Shown one piece after another: positions 44,343 through 52,595 of a stretch of 64,000 nucleotides of DNA. Positions within the stretch are counted from its first letter, which is position 1, and each line of letters begins with the position of its first letter. The stretch is from Methylovorus sp035565335 (GTDB taxonomy: Bacteria > Pseudomonadota > Gammaproteobacteria > Burkholderiales > Methylophilaceae), in the NCBI GenBank assembly GCA_035565335.1, contig DATMSO010000028.1, positions 1 to 64,000 of the forward strand, read 5' to 3'. The translations under genes were made by a program, and so were the position numbers. Below the pieces are notes generated by a model, which worked only from the letters and a program-made list of their open reading frames with translations, had not been told where the DNA came from and searched no databases.

Positions 44343-44380
44343 GCCACCGGCGTTTGGGTCCCCCGCCGGAAACCGGTGGC
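44343..44380 (+). other. 5' leader hairpin of xoxF
   Basis: GCCACCGG (44343-44350) pairs perfectly with CCGGTGGC (44373-44380). It would begin within about 5 bases of the transcript start predicted from the sigma-54 promoter and ends well before the ribosome binding site. It may stabilise the abundant mRNA or be a regulatory element; the loop is GC-rich with a C-run. Confidence 0.5.
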
Positions 44381-44426
44381 CAGTCACTCACATGCGGTTA
44401 AAACAAATCAACTATGGAGATTTAGC

Positions 44427-46295
44427 GTGAAGACAACAACCTTGAAACTTGCGTTAGCCAGCGTACTGGGCCTCAGCAGCTTGAGCAGTCTGGCAGCGAC
44501 CGAACTGGAAAACCTGATGAAGGACGACAATCAGTGGGCGCATCCTCGTAAGGATTACGCCAACACCGGTTACAGCCGTCTGAGCCAGATCAACAAAGGC
44601 AATGTACGCAATCTGAAAATGGCCTGGTCGTTTGCCACCGGCGTAAACCGTGGTCACGAAGGTGCGCCGCTGGTCATCAACGATGTCATGTATGTACATA
44701 CCGCCTTCCCCAACAACGTTTACGCTCTGGATCTGAACGACAATCAGAAGATCATCTGGTCGTACTTCCCCAAGCAGGACCCATCTGTACAGGCATTGCT
44801 GTGCTGCGACAACGTTAACCGTGGCCTGGGCTATGGCGATGGCAAGATTTTCCTGCAGCAGAATGACGGCACTCTGGTTGCCCTGGATGCCAAAAGCGGC
44901 GCCAAACTGTGGGATGTGAAAGTGGTCGATACCAAAACCGGCGCGTCCAACACCAATGCTCCACATGTCATCAAGGACAAGGTCATCACCGGCTGTTCGG
45001 GCGGCGAATATGGCGTACGTTGCTATATCTCTGCCTACAACATCAAGGATGGCTCGCTGGCATGGCGCGCATATAGCACCGGTCCTGACAGCGAAACGCT
45101 GATCGGTGACGGCTTCAACAAGGATAACCCTCATTACAGCGCGCTGTCGGTTTACGAAGACGTGAATGGCGGCAACAAGGAAGGTGGCTCATTCAAGGCA
45201 CTGAGCAAGGACCAGATGAAGTTCCCGGAAAAGGAACTGGGCACCCGCACCTGGCTCAAGCCACAGGCCATCAAGAACGGCTATGAACATGGCGGCGGCC
45301 CTACCTGGGGCTGGTACTCGTTTGATCCTACGCTGAACCTGATGTACTACGGTACCGGCAACCCAGGTACCTGGAACCCCGATGTACGTCCTGGTGATAA
45401 CAAGTGGTCCATGACGATTTTCGCCCGCGATGTGGATACCGGCATGGCACGCTGGGGCTATCAGATGACTCCGCATGACGAGTGGGATTACGACGGCATG
45501 AACGAGATCGTGCTGTGGGAAGCCAAGGGCAAGAAGCTGGCTACACACTTCGACCGTAACGGTTTCGGCTATACCTTTGATCGCACCAATGGCACCTTGC
45601 TGGTGGCTGAAAAGATGAATCCATTCGTCAACTGGGCCACCAAGGTAGACCTGAAGTCCGGCGTGCCCGTGAAGGACCCCAAGTTCTCCACTCACCAGGA
45701 TTACAACGCCAAGGGTATTTGCCCATCGGCACTGGGTGTGAAGGATGAGCAACCTTCGGCATTCTCGCCCAAGACTGGCATGTTCTACGTACCACTCAAC
45801 CACGTCTGCATGACGTATGAGCCTGTGGAATCCAAGTACATCGCCGGCCAGCCATGGGTAGGTGCAACCCTGACCATGTTTGCCGGTCCGGATGGCGTGA
45901 TGGGTGGTTTCATGGCCTGGGATGGCCTCAAGGGCAAGTCCGCCTGGTACAACAAGGAGAAGTTCTCCGCCTGGGGTGGTGCATTGGTAACCTCGAGCGA
46001 TATCGTGTTCTACGGCACGCTGGACCGCTGGTTCAAGGCTGTTGATGCGCAAACCGGCAAGGAGCTCTGGAAATTCCAGGTAGGCTCCGGCGTGGTTGGC
46101 AATGCCATCACTTACAGCCACAAGGGCAAGCAATACGTTGGCGTGTTGTCCGGTATCGGCGGTTGGGCTGGCGTGGCCATGAATCTCGGCCTCACCAATG
46201 AAACCGACGGCCTGGGCGCTGCAGGCGGTTACAAGGAGCTGACTAAGTGGAATGCAGCCCCTGGTGGCGGCGCCATGAATGTATTCAGTCTTTAA
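44427..46295 (+). CDS. xoxF: Lanthanide-dependent PQQ methanol dehydrogenase XoxF
   Basis: Periplasmic quinoprotein oxidising methanol (and probably formaldehyde) with PQQ and a rare-earth ion. From a GTG at 44427 (GGAGA 6 bases upstream) it has 622 residues and a signal peptide ending near S-L-A-A-T (about 24). Beta-propeller tryptophan-docking repeats are visible. Cys126-Cys127 form the vicinal disulfide pair (L-L-C-C-D-N). The site D-E-W-D-Y-D-G has Asp354 plus the extra Asp356, the residue separating lanthanide XoxF from calcium MxaF. The closest clade is probably XoxF4, as in other Methylophilaceae (inference). An ATG 51 bases upstream gives residues unlike a signal peptide. A cytochrome gene follows. 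Confidence 0.95.
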   Translation: MKTTTLKLALASVLGLSSLSSLAATELENLMKDDNQWAHPRKDYANTGYSRLSQINKGNVRNLKMAWSFATGVNRGHEGAPLVINDVMYVHTAFPNNVYALDLNDNQKIIWSYFPKQDPSVQALLCCDNVNRGLGYGDGKIFLQQNDGTLVALDAKSGAKLWDVKVVDTKTGASNTNAPHVIKDKVITGCSGGEYGVRCYISAYNIKDGSLAWRAYSTGPDSETLIGDGFNKDNPHYSALSVYEDVNGGNKEGGSFKALSKDQMKFPEKELGTRTWLKPQAIKNGYEHGGGPTWGWYSFDPTLNLMYYGTGNPGTWNPDVRPGDNKWSMTIFARDVDTGMARWGYQMTPHDEWDYDGMNEIVLWEAKGKKLATHFDRNGFGYTFDRTNGTLLVAEKMNPFVNWATKVDLKSGVPVKDPKFSTHQDYNAKGICPSALGVKDEQPSAFSPKTGMFYVPLNHVCMTYEPVESKYIAGQPWVGATLTMFAGPDGVMGGFMAWDGLKGKSAWYNKEKFSAWGGALVTSSDIVFYGTLDRWFKAVDAQTGKELWKFQVGSGVVGNAITYSHKGKQYVGVLSGIGGWAGVAMNLGLTNETDGLGAAGGYKELTKWNAAPGGGAMNVFSL

Positions 46296-46304
46296 ACCAT
46301 AAAA

Positions 46305-46334
46305 ACGGTGGGAGACCTCCTGGGGTCTCCCCGT
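46305..46334 (+). other. Intercistronic hairpin between xoxF and the cytochrome gene
   Basis: GGGAGACC (46310-46317) pairs with GGTCTCCC (46324-46331), extended by ACG/CGT across a two-base bulge. It begins 10 bases after the xoxF stop and ends directly before the GAGGAG ribosome binding site of the cytochrome gene. There is no T-run, so mRNA protection or partial attenuation seems likelier than termination. Confidence 0.6.
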
Positions 46335-46346
46335 GAGGAGAGCAAC

Positions 46347-46814
46347 ATGATGAAGTTACGCTATATCGCCTTGTTGGCTATCGCGCTGCCGTACGCAGGC
46401 AATGCCGGCATCAGCCTGGTATCCACCATAGACAACAAACCGCTGGCTATCCCCGGGGCCATGTTTGATACCCCGGCCGCCAAGGAATTCATGAGTTCCG
46501 GCAAAAACCCCTATCTGGGTAACGCCGATGCGATCAAAACCGGAAAAAAAATCTTTCAGATGTATAGCTGCACTGCCTGTCATGGCGCCAAAGGCGAAGG
46601 CGCCGTTGGCCCTAACCTGATAGACGACAAATGGAACTATGCCAAGAACGCTAACGACCAGGGCATATTCGAAACGATCTGGGGTGGCACAGCAGGCGGC
46701 ATGGGCGCCAAAGGCGCCGGCTTCATGGTGCCAGATGATCCCACCCAGGGGCTGACCCCGGACGAGGTATTGAAGGTGGTTGCATTTTTGCGCAGCAACG
46801 CCGTCAAACATTAA
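46347..46814 (+). CDS. xoxG: c-type cytochrome, likely XoxG electron acceptor of XoxF
   Basis: Periplasmic class I cytochrome c, 155 residues from the ATG at 46347 (GAGGAG 6 bases upstream; a second ATG follows directly). Signal peptide to about residue 19 (Y-A-G-N-A-G), heme motif C-T-A-C-H near 72-76 and Met residues in G-G-M-G-A-K-G-A-G-F-M suitable as axial ligand. The only likely role is to take electrons from XoxF, encoded immediately upstream. xoxJ, the binding protein often third in such clusters, is absent; a terminator and an oppositely oriented gene follow. Confidence 0.85.
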   Translation: MMKLRYIALLAIALPYAGNAGISLVSTIDNKPLAIPGAMFDTPAAKEFMSSGKNPYLGNADAIKTGKKIFQMYSCTACHGAKGEGAVGPNLIDDKWNYAKNANDQGIFETIWGGTAGGMGAKGAGFMVPDDPTQGLTPDEVLKVVAFLRSNAVKH

Positions 46815-46867
46815 CGATTTGCTGTAGTAAGTTTATGCCTTATCTCCATTTGGCATATCCATAGCGT

Positions 46868-46900
46868 GGCCGGATAAACCTGTTTATCCGGCCTTTTTTA
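46868..46900 (+). terminator. Terminator of the xoxF-cytochrome operon
   Basis: Twelve-base perfect stem GGCCGGATAAAC/GTTTATCCGGCC followed by six T residues (46894-46899), 53 bases after the cytochrome stop. On the minus strand it also lies just past the end of the GGDEF/EAL gene, but without an equally good T-run. Confidence 0.92.
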
Positions 46901-46912
46901 TCGTTTTATCGG

Positions 46913-49900
46913 TTAGTCAGCGGCTGGCTTGCTGCCCAGCGCCTGCTCCCGCAAAAGCGCTTCCAGGGTCTCCAGCGGCATGGGCCTGCCATAAAAATAC
47001 CCCTGCACCGCCCGGCAACCTGAGGCCTTGAGGTAATCTGATTGCACCTGGGTTTCCACCCCTTCCGCCACCACATCCAGATTCAGCACATGGGCAATCG
47101 AGATCATTGCTTTCACCAGTTCCGATTTATGGGTGTCAAGCGGTACATCCTTGACGAAACTGCGGTCAATCTTGATCTGCTTGACCGGGAAACGATTGAG
47201 ATAACTCAGCGCCGAATAGCCGGTGCCGAAATCATCTATCGAGATCACCAGCCCCATGGCATCAAAGGCATTCAGGGTGGTGAGGATATCCAGGCTGCTT
47301 TCCAGCAGCAGACTTTCGGTGATTTCCAGCTTGATCCATTCAGGCTGGCAGCCGGTTTCCTGCAATATGCGGGTCACCGAAGCCAGCAGCGGGTTCTGAA
47401 TAAACTGTCGTGTTGAAAGATTCACCGCAATTTTAAGTGGAATTCCTTTTACCTTGTTCCATTGCACGGCCTGTCTGCAAGCTGTTGTGAGTACCCACTC
47501 TCCCATCTCGATGATCATGCCGGTTTCTTCCGCCACCGGGATAAATACATTGGGCATCATGAGGCCGTGTTCACTCTGGTTCCAGCGCAGCAATGCCTCC
47601 ACGCCCACGATACGGTTTTCCAGCAGATCCCATTGCGGCTGGTAATAAAGCTCCAGCTCCTGCTGCTGGATGGCTCGGCGCATCATGGATTCAAGCTCAA
47701 TACGCGCCGATGACACCTCGGTCAACGCGCGCATGTAAAACTGGAAATTATTCCGCCCCTGTGCTTTGGCGTGATACATGGCGGTGTCGGCGAATTTCAG
47801 CAAGGTATCGGCGTCCTGACTATCCTGAGGGTAGCGGGCAATACCGACGCTGGTGGAGACAAACAACTCCCTGCCCGCGACCAGGAAAGGCTGACGGAAA
47901 GCCTGTATCAGGGTCTGCGCCATCGCCACCAGTTCAGGCTCGGCATCCCCCGGCCGCAACAGCAGCACAAACTCATCGCCGCCCATGCGGGCCAGCATGT
48001 CGCCCTGGCGCAGGTGATCCTGCAAGCGCGCTGCGGCTTCGCAGAGTAATAGATCGCCAATACTGTGACCCAGGGTTTCGTTGATCTGCTTGAACCGGTC
48101 CAGATCCAGCACCATCAGGCTGAAAACCTGCGCTGCGTCCGTAGCGACCCTTATACCCCCGCGCATCTGCTCTAGCAGCATGGCCCGGTTAGGCAAGCGG
48201 GTCAGCGGATCATAAAACGCCATGTCATGTATACGCTGGCGATATTCCACGATCTCGGTGATGTCGCGCCCAACGGCCAATACGCTGGCCACGGTACCGT
48301 CAGAATTGAATTCCGGCATCATGCGGATATGGCGTACCAATAGCTTACCGTTCGAGGCTTTCAAGGGCAGCTCGAGCTCATCCGGCTGGCCGGTGAGGAA
48401 GGCTTGGCGGATGCGGGCTTCATACTCCACGGTGACCGGCCCGCCGGGGAAATCGCGCGGCGTAGTATGCAGGACGACATCCGGCGTGGTATTGAAGTAC
48501 TCCAGCATGCGCTGGTTGACATACAAGCGCCTGCAATCGGCATCGTAACGGGTAATGGTGTCTGGGGAGTTATCCAGCAGTGAGCGCAGCTCGCGCTCAC
48601 GTTCCTGCAACTGGGTATCGGAGCGATGGCGCTCAATGGCTATCGCCACCAGATGGCTAGCCTGATGGATGAAGTTGAGGTCTTCCGGGCTGGGAGACCC
48701 CGGTGCCCGGCGGTATATGGCAAAGGTACCCAGCAGCTGATGGCTGGAATCAAAAATGGGCTCGGACCAGCACGCCTGCAAATTGGCAGCCAGGGCGATG
48801 TGTTTATACGGTGCCCAGTATGGATGCGTGTTTATATCCTCCACCAGCACCTGCTCCTGCAATGTCGCGGCCGTGCCACAGGAGCCGACACCAACGCCGA
48901 TGGTGATGCCGTCGACCGCCGCCACAAACTCGGCGGGCAGGCTGGGTGCATGGGTACAGAACAATCGGGTGCCCGTGCTATCAAGCAGCATGATGCTGCA
49001 CAGGAAATCGGGCTTGGCTTGCTCCATGTAACGTGTGACCAGATCCAGCACACTGGAAAAATCATCCCCATGCGCCAAGGATTCCAGGATCAACAGCCGC
49101 ATCTGCTCCAGGCGCTCATGCATGCGTAGCTGCGTCATGTCGCGCCCTACGCCCAGCACACTGATCACCCGCCCCTGCTGGTCACTTTCCGGTATCAGGC
49201 GCCACTCGAGATAGCTCGGCTTGCCATGCATGATCACATCATGCGCTACCGTGATCGTCTGCTCCTGTTGCGCCACGTTCTGAATGGATTCCAGAATAGG
49301 GGTATCCAGCCCTTCAGCCCCCGGCCAATGATGGGCAGGCTGGCCGATCAGAGCCTCCGCGCTGGTATGAAATGTTGCGCAGAACATCGGGTTTACATAG
49401 AGATATTGCCCCTGCAGATCAAAACGCGCGATGAGGTCTGGAATATTTTCCAACAGGCTGCTGAACTTCCGCTGGGTTTCTTTCAGCAGGCTGACGTCGC
49501 GCCCCACGGCCAGCACGCCGGCGATCCTGCCTTCAGGGTCACGTTCTGGCACCATGCGCACCGCAATTACCTTGTTATGTACCTGCCTGCCGCTCGGTTG
49601 CCGGTCCATGAAAAAATCAAAATCGCTGGCCTCACCCGTGGCGACCACATGTTTTACCCGTGCTACATAGTCCTGCAAGGCCTGCGAGGCAGGGTTCAGT
49701 TCCAGGCTGGTTTTGCCAAGCAGTTCGGCGGGGGGGCGCTGCAACAAGTCTTCGGCCACAGGATTCAAAAATACGCGTTTGCCTTCGCTGTCGTAGCGTA
49801 TAACCGGATCAGGCAAGTGATCCACCAACGTGTGGTAAACCCGCTCCTGCGCACGCAATTGCGTTTCTGCGTCCTTACGCTCGCGTATATCCCGTACCAT

Positions 49901-50620
49901 GACCAGGCGATACGGTACACCTTCATATTCGAACAGGCTGGCATGAATTTCCACCGGAACCTGGCTGCCATCCTTGCGGGTATGCATGGCTTCCACCACC
50001 AGATGCGGCATCGTATCTTTTGCCGGGCGGGTGACCTCTTGCCAGCCATCGCCGTGTATATCGCGCATCTCCATGTGCAGCAATTCGTCGCGGCTATACC
50101 CCAGGGTATGGCAAGCGGCATCGTTCACATAGGCCAGGCGATCATTTTCATCCAGCAGGTATACAGCGTCGCTGACCTGATTGAGGGCAAACTTCATTAA
50201 TGTTTCATGCTGCTCGCCGAGTTTGCGATCCGTGATGTTTTCAATGCGAAGCAGATAAAACAGAAGCGTATTGTCTTGGGAGCGGATGGGGGAAAACGCG
50301 CTGCTAAGCCAGACGTGCCGGCCAGAATGATGTTTGAATCGGTGTTCCAGTGGCTGGCCGCAACAGGCCGCGAGCACTTCGCGCCATGTCAGCTTTTCAG
50401 TATGCCGGTCTTCGGGGTGTACCAGATCACAATAACTGGTCGTGAGCAGCTCGGCCTCTTCGTAGCCTAATTGCTGGCAACAGGGCGTATTGGCAGCGAG
50501 CCAATGCCCGTCGGTATCGACGATCGCCATGCTGATGCCAGCGAGATCCCCGGCCATGGCGAGCAAATGTTTGCTTTCCGTCAGCGCTTTCTGGGCATCT
50601 ACGAAATATGTGGTCATCAT
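46913..50620 (-). CDS. Multi-PAS/GAF diguanylate cyclase/phosphodiesterase
   Basis: 1,235-residue cytosolic signalling protein with no membrane helix. Order: four PAS domains (about 20-140, 145-260, 265-385, 390-510), a GAF domain (about 520-670), a fifth PAS (about 675-800), GGDEF (about 810-970) with intact M-G-G-D-E-F, and EAL (about 980-1225) with E-A-L-L-R-W, N-L-S-T-R-Q-F, I-D-D-F-G-T-G-Y-S and E-G-V-E. Both catalytic motifs are complete, so it may make and degrade c-di-GMP. The PilZ domain of BcsA in this window is a plausible downstream receiver. Signals sensed by the PAS and GAF domains are unknown. Confidence 0.93.
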   Translation of the reverse strand: MMTTYFVDAQKALTESKHLLAMAGDLAGISMAIVDTDGHWLAANTPCCQQLGYEEAELLTTSYCDLVHPEDRHTEKLTWREVLAACCGQPLEHRFKHHSGRHVWLSSAFSPIRSQDNTLLFYLLRIENITDRKLGEQHETLMKFALNQVSDAVYLLDENDRLAYVNDAACHTLGYSRDELLHMEMRDIHGDGWQEVTRPAKDTMPHLVVEAMHTRKDGSQVPVEIHASLFEYEGVPYRLVMVRDIRERKDAETQLRAQERVYHTLVDHLPDPVIRYDSEGKRVFLNPVAEDLLQRPPAELLGKTSLELNPASQALQDYVARVKHVVATGEASDFDFFMDRQPSGRQVHNKVIAVRMVPERDPEGRIAGVLAVGRDVSLLKETQRKFSSLLENIPDLIARFDLQGQYLYVNPMFCATFHTSAEALIGQPAHHWPGAEGLDTPILESIQNVAQQEQTITVAHDVIMHGKPSYLEWRLIPESDQQGRVISVLGVGRDMTQLRMHERLEQMRLLILESLAHGDDFSSVLDLVTRYMEQAKPDFLCSIMLLDSTGTRLFCTHAPSLPAEFVAAVDGITIGVGVGSCGTAATLQEQVLVEDINTHPYWAPYKHIALAANLQACWSEPIFDSSHQLLGTFAIYRRAPGSPSPEDLNFIHQASHLVAIAIERHRSDTQLQERERELRSLLDNSPDTITRYDADCRRLYVNQRMLEYFNTTPDVVLHTTPRDFPGGPVTVEYEARIRQAFLTGQPDELELPLKASNGKLLVRHIRMMPEFNSDGTVASVLAVGRDITEIVEYRQRIHDMAFYDPLTRLPNRAMLLEQMRGGIRVATDAAQVFSLMVLDLDRFKQINETLGHSIGDLLLCEAAARLQDHLRQGDMLARMGGDEFVLLLRPGDAEPELVAMAQTLIQAFRQPFLVAGRELFVSTSVGIARYPQDSQDADTLLKFADTAMYHAKAQGRNNFQFYMRALTEVSSARIELESMMRRAIQQQELELYYQPQWDLLENRIVGVEALLRWNQSEHGLMMPNVFIPVAEETGMIIEMGEWVLTTACRQAVQWNKVKGIPLKIAVNLSTRQFIQNPLLASVTRILQETGCQPEWIKLEITESLLLESSLDILTTLNAFDAMGLVISIDDFGTGYSALSYLNRFPVKQIKIDRSFVKDVPLDTHKSELVKAMISIAHVLNLDVVAEGVETQVQSDYLKASGCRAVQGYFYGRPMPLETLEALLREQALGSKPAAD

Positions 50621-50938
50621 TGCGATGTGCTCTTCCCATTATTCTCATGGCCATGCAGCCGCTTTTCGATGATCAGAAGCGGTGTTCATGACGCAAGAAC
50701 TTATTATGCAAGCAACCCCTTACAAAACTATCTCAATTACTGCTGAGTGTCCAATTTAAATACACGCTGATCAGGGTAAAATGACCAAGTCTGGCAGGTG
50801 ACAGGCGCGACACGACACGTGCGTAAGCGCTAAACTTTTTCAAGGTCAAATTGACCAACCCTGCATGTGCCCAGTCTTGCAATTACGCTCTTCCCTGCCA
50901 TTAACACCTAATCGGGCCTCCGCCCCTGCCATGGATAT
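50621..50938. other. Divergent intergenic region with palindrome
   Basis: 318 bases between the divergent GGDEF/EAL and MFS genes. It contains a perfect palindrome GGTCAA-A-TTGACC (50844-50856), about 83 bases before the MFS start, and an imperfect copy GGTAAAATGACC at 50775-50786. These could be operator sites for a repressor or activator of the transporter. I found no small gene or clear promoter. Confidence 0.45.
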
Positions 50939-52195
50939 ATGCCACTGATTCCGCGAAATAAATTATTTTCCAGCTCCACCACGCTTGCCATTCTTCTTGC
51001 GGCACTTGCCATGCTGGGGCCTTTTTCGGTGGATACCTATCTACCCGCCTTCCCTGCCATTCAGACATCCCTCAATGCCACATCGATTGAGGTACAACAA
51101 ACCTTGACTGCCTATATGTTTGCCTTTGCGGTCATGATCCTCTGGCATGGGGCACTGTCTGATGCCTTTGGTCGTCGCAATATCGTGCTGGTCGCCCTCG
51201 CCGTATTTGCCATAGGCTCGCTGGGCTGTGCCGCTGCCCACAGCGTGGAATACCTGTGGGCATTTCGCATCCTGCAAGGCGTCTCGGCCGGCGCGGGCGT
51301 GGTCGTAGGTCGTGCCATTATTCGTGACCGCTACGATGATGTGCCGGCAGCGCGCCTGTTGTCGCTCGTCACCATGATTTTTTCGATTGCGCCGGCCATT
51401 GCGCCCATCCTCGGCGGCTGGATAGTGAAATGGTTTGATTGGCGCACCATTTTCCTCGCGCTGTTCGCTTACACCATTCTGCTGTTCTGGGCCTGCTACA
51501 AGTTATTGCCCGAAACCCTGCCTGTCGCCAAACGCCAACCTTTCAATCCGCATTTTTTGTGGGCCAGCTACAAGCAGGTATTCCGCTCCCCCTTATTTCA
51601 ATTGAAGTCTGGCACGCTGGCTTTTAACTTCGCCGGGCTGTTTTTGTATGTGGCAGCAGCCCCGGTGTTTCTTACCCAGCACCTGCATCTGGGCCCAGAC
51701 CAGTTTGGCTGGCAGTTTATTCCGGCGGTGTCGGGTATTTTTCTGGGCGCACTGGCGGCTAACCGCATGGCGGGCAAATTACCCGTGCAACGCCAGGTGC
51801 ATATCGGTTTTATCTTCATGGTGGGTGCGGGTATCGCTAACGTGATCTACCATGCCATCTTCCCACCCGCCCTGCCGTGGTCAGTCATGCCCCTGTTTTT
51901 TTATACCATCGGCATGTCTATGGCGGCGCCTGGCATCACTCTGTTTGTGCTGGATCTGTTCCCGGCTATTCGCGGTACCGTAGCTTCCTGCCAGTCATTC
52001 ACGCAAACCATGTTGTCGGCAGTGGTGGCTGGCGCGCTGGCACCGGTGTTGTCGCATTCGGTATTGTGGCTGGCGGCGGGGCAGCTGGGTTTCAGCTTCA
52101 TCGGCCTGGTGTTATGGCTGGCCGGGCAACGTTATTACCGTCACTGCCAGCAGCTGGAAGCAGAAAAGCTGAATGCCTGGGAGACCATCAAATAA
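50939..52195 (+). CDS. Bcr/CflA family MFS efflux transporter
   Basis: 418-residue major-facilitator drug/H+ antiporter with twelve predicted helices. The family start F-S-V-D-T-Y-L-P-A-F-P-A-I (about 26-38) and motif A after helix 2, G-A-L-S-D-A-F-G-R-R, place it in the Bcr/CflA group (bicyclomycin, sulfonamide and related exporters). The G-x-x-x-G-P-x-x-G-G-type helix 5 region reads A-P-A-I-A-P-I-L-G-G. Substrate cannot be told. Stands alone. Confidence 0.9.
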   Translation: MPLIPRNKLFSSSTTLAILLAALAMLGPFSVDTYLPAFPAIQTSLNATSIEVQQTLTAYMFAFAVMILWHGALSDAFGRRNIVLVALAVFAIGSLGCAAAHSVEYLWAFRILQGVSAGAGVVVGRAIIRDRYDDVPAARLLSLVTMIFSIAPAIAPILGGWIVKWFDWRTIFLALFAYTILLFWACYKLLPETLPVAKRQPFNPHFLWASYKQVFRSPLFQLKSGTLAFNFAGLFLYVAAAPVFLTQHLHLGPDQFGWQFIPAVSGIFLGALAANRMAGKLPVQRQVHIGFIFMVGAGIANVIYHAIFPPALPWSVMPLFFYTIGMSMAAPGITLFVLDLFPAIRGTVASCQSFTQTMLSAVVAGALAPVLSHSVLWLAAGQLGFSFIGLVLWLAGQRYYRHCQQLEAEKLNAWETIK

Positions 52196-52392
52196 AGCCG
52201 TATTTCTACAAATAAAGCTTTAGTCCGACAGGCATGTCAGACCAAGTCGTATAGCCAAAGGACTAAGTAGCGCCCTACACTTGGGTTTCACGGTTGCCAT
52301 ATGCCACAACGTACGGCAACTTACTCACCATAAAGCACTCTGACGTTATGTTGGTTTTGACCGACCTCGTCACTCATCAAAAGGAGAACATC

Positions 52393-52488
52393 ATGAGATT
52401 ACTGATCAAGTCGCTAGTAGTGGGTTATATCGTTAAGCGTGTAGCAAAGTCCTATCTGCATCGCAATCCTGCAAAAATCGCAGAATAG
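52393..52488 (+). CDS. 31-residue small protein
   Basis: Very short gene preceded by a strong AAAGGAGAA at correct spacing. The peptide M-R-L-L-I-K-S-L-V-V-G-Y-I-V-K-R-V-A-K-S then Y-L-H-R-N-P is basic and amphipathic, with a hydrophobic core of about 15 residues, fitting a small membrane-associated peptide. A GC-rich hairpin follows 20 bases after the stop. I do not recognise the family. The ribosome binding site and hairpin favour a real gene, but coding status is unproved. Confidence 0.55.
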   Translation: MRLLIKSLVVGYIVKRVAKSYLHRNPAKIAE

Positions 52489-52507
52489 GCTGATTGCAGC
52501 CATGCAC

Positions 52508-52530
52508 GGCGCCCGTCCGTTTTGGGCGCC
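52508..52530. terminator. Possible terminator after the 31-residue gene
   Basis: Stem GGCGCCC/GGGCGCC with a 9-base loop containing four T residues. There is no T-run after the stem, so it is a weak terminator candidate or a transcript-stabilising hairpin. Confidence 0.4.
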
Positions 52531-52595
52531 TGCTTGATGGGGGCAAGTCCTCCAATTAGTTTTAACTTCATACACAGGCTCAACCGGGACATACG

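Larger units (their letters stand above)
44120..44426. promoter_or_regulatory. Divergent regulatory region between the activator and xoxF
   Basis: 307 bases holding, from left to right: a perfect 8-base palindrome ACAGGAAA-A-TTTCCTGT (44150-44166), two 17-base imperfect inverted repeats (44164-44199), a sigma-54 promoter (44313-44328) and an 8-base hairpin (44343-44380), then the xoxF ribosome binding site GGAGA (44416-44420). No coding sequence is supported here. A promoter for the activator gene itself was not recognised. Confidence 0.75.

Noticed and set aside
44376..44426. Upstream ATG of the xoxF frame as translation start
   Set aside because: The added residues are polar and precede a normal signal peptide; the GTG at 44427 has the ribosome binding site.
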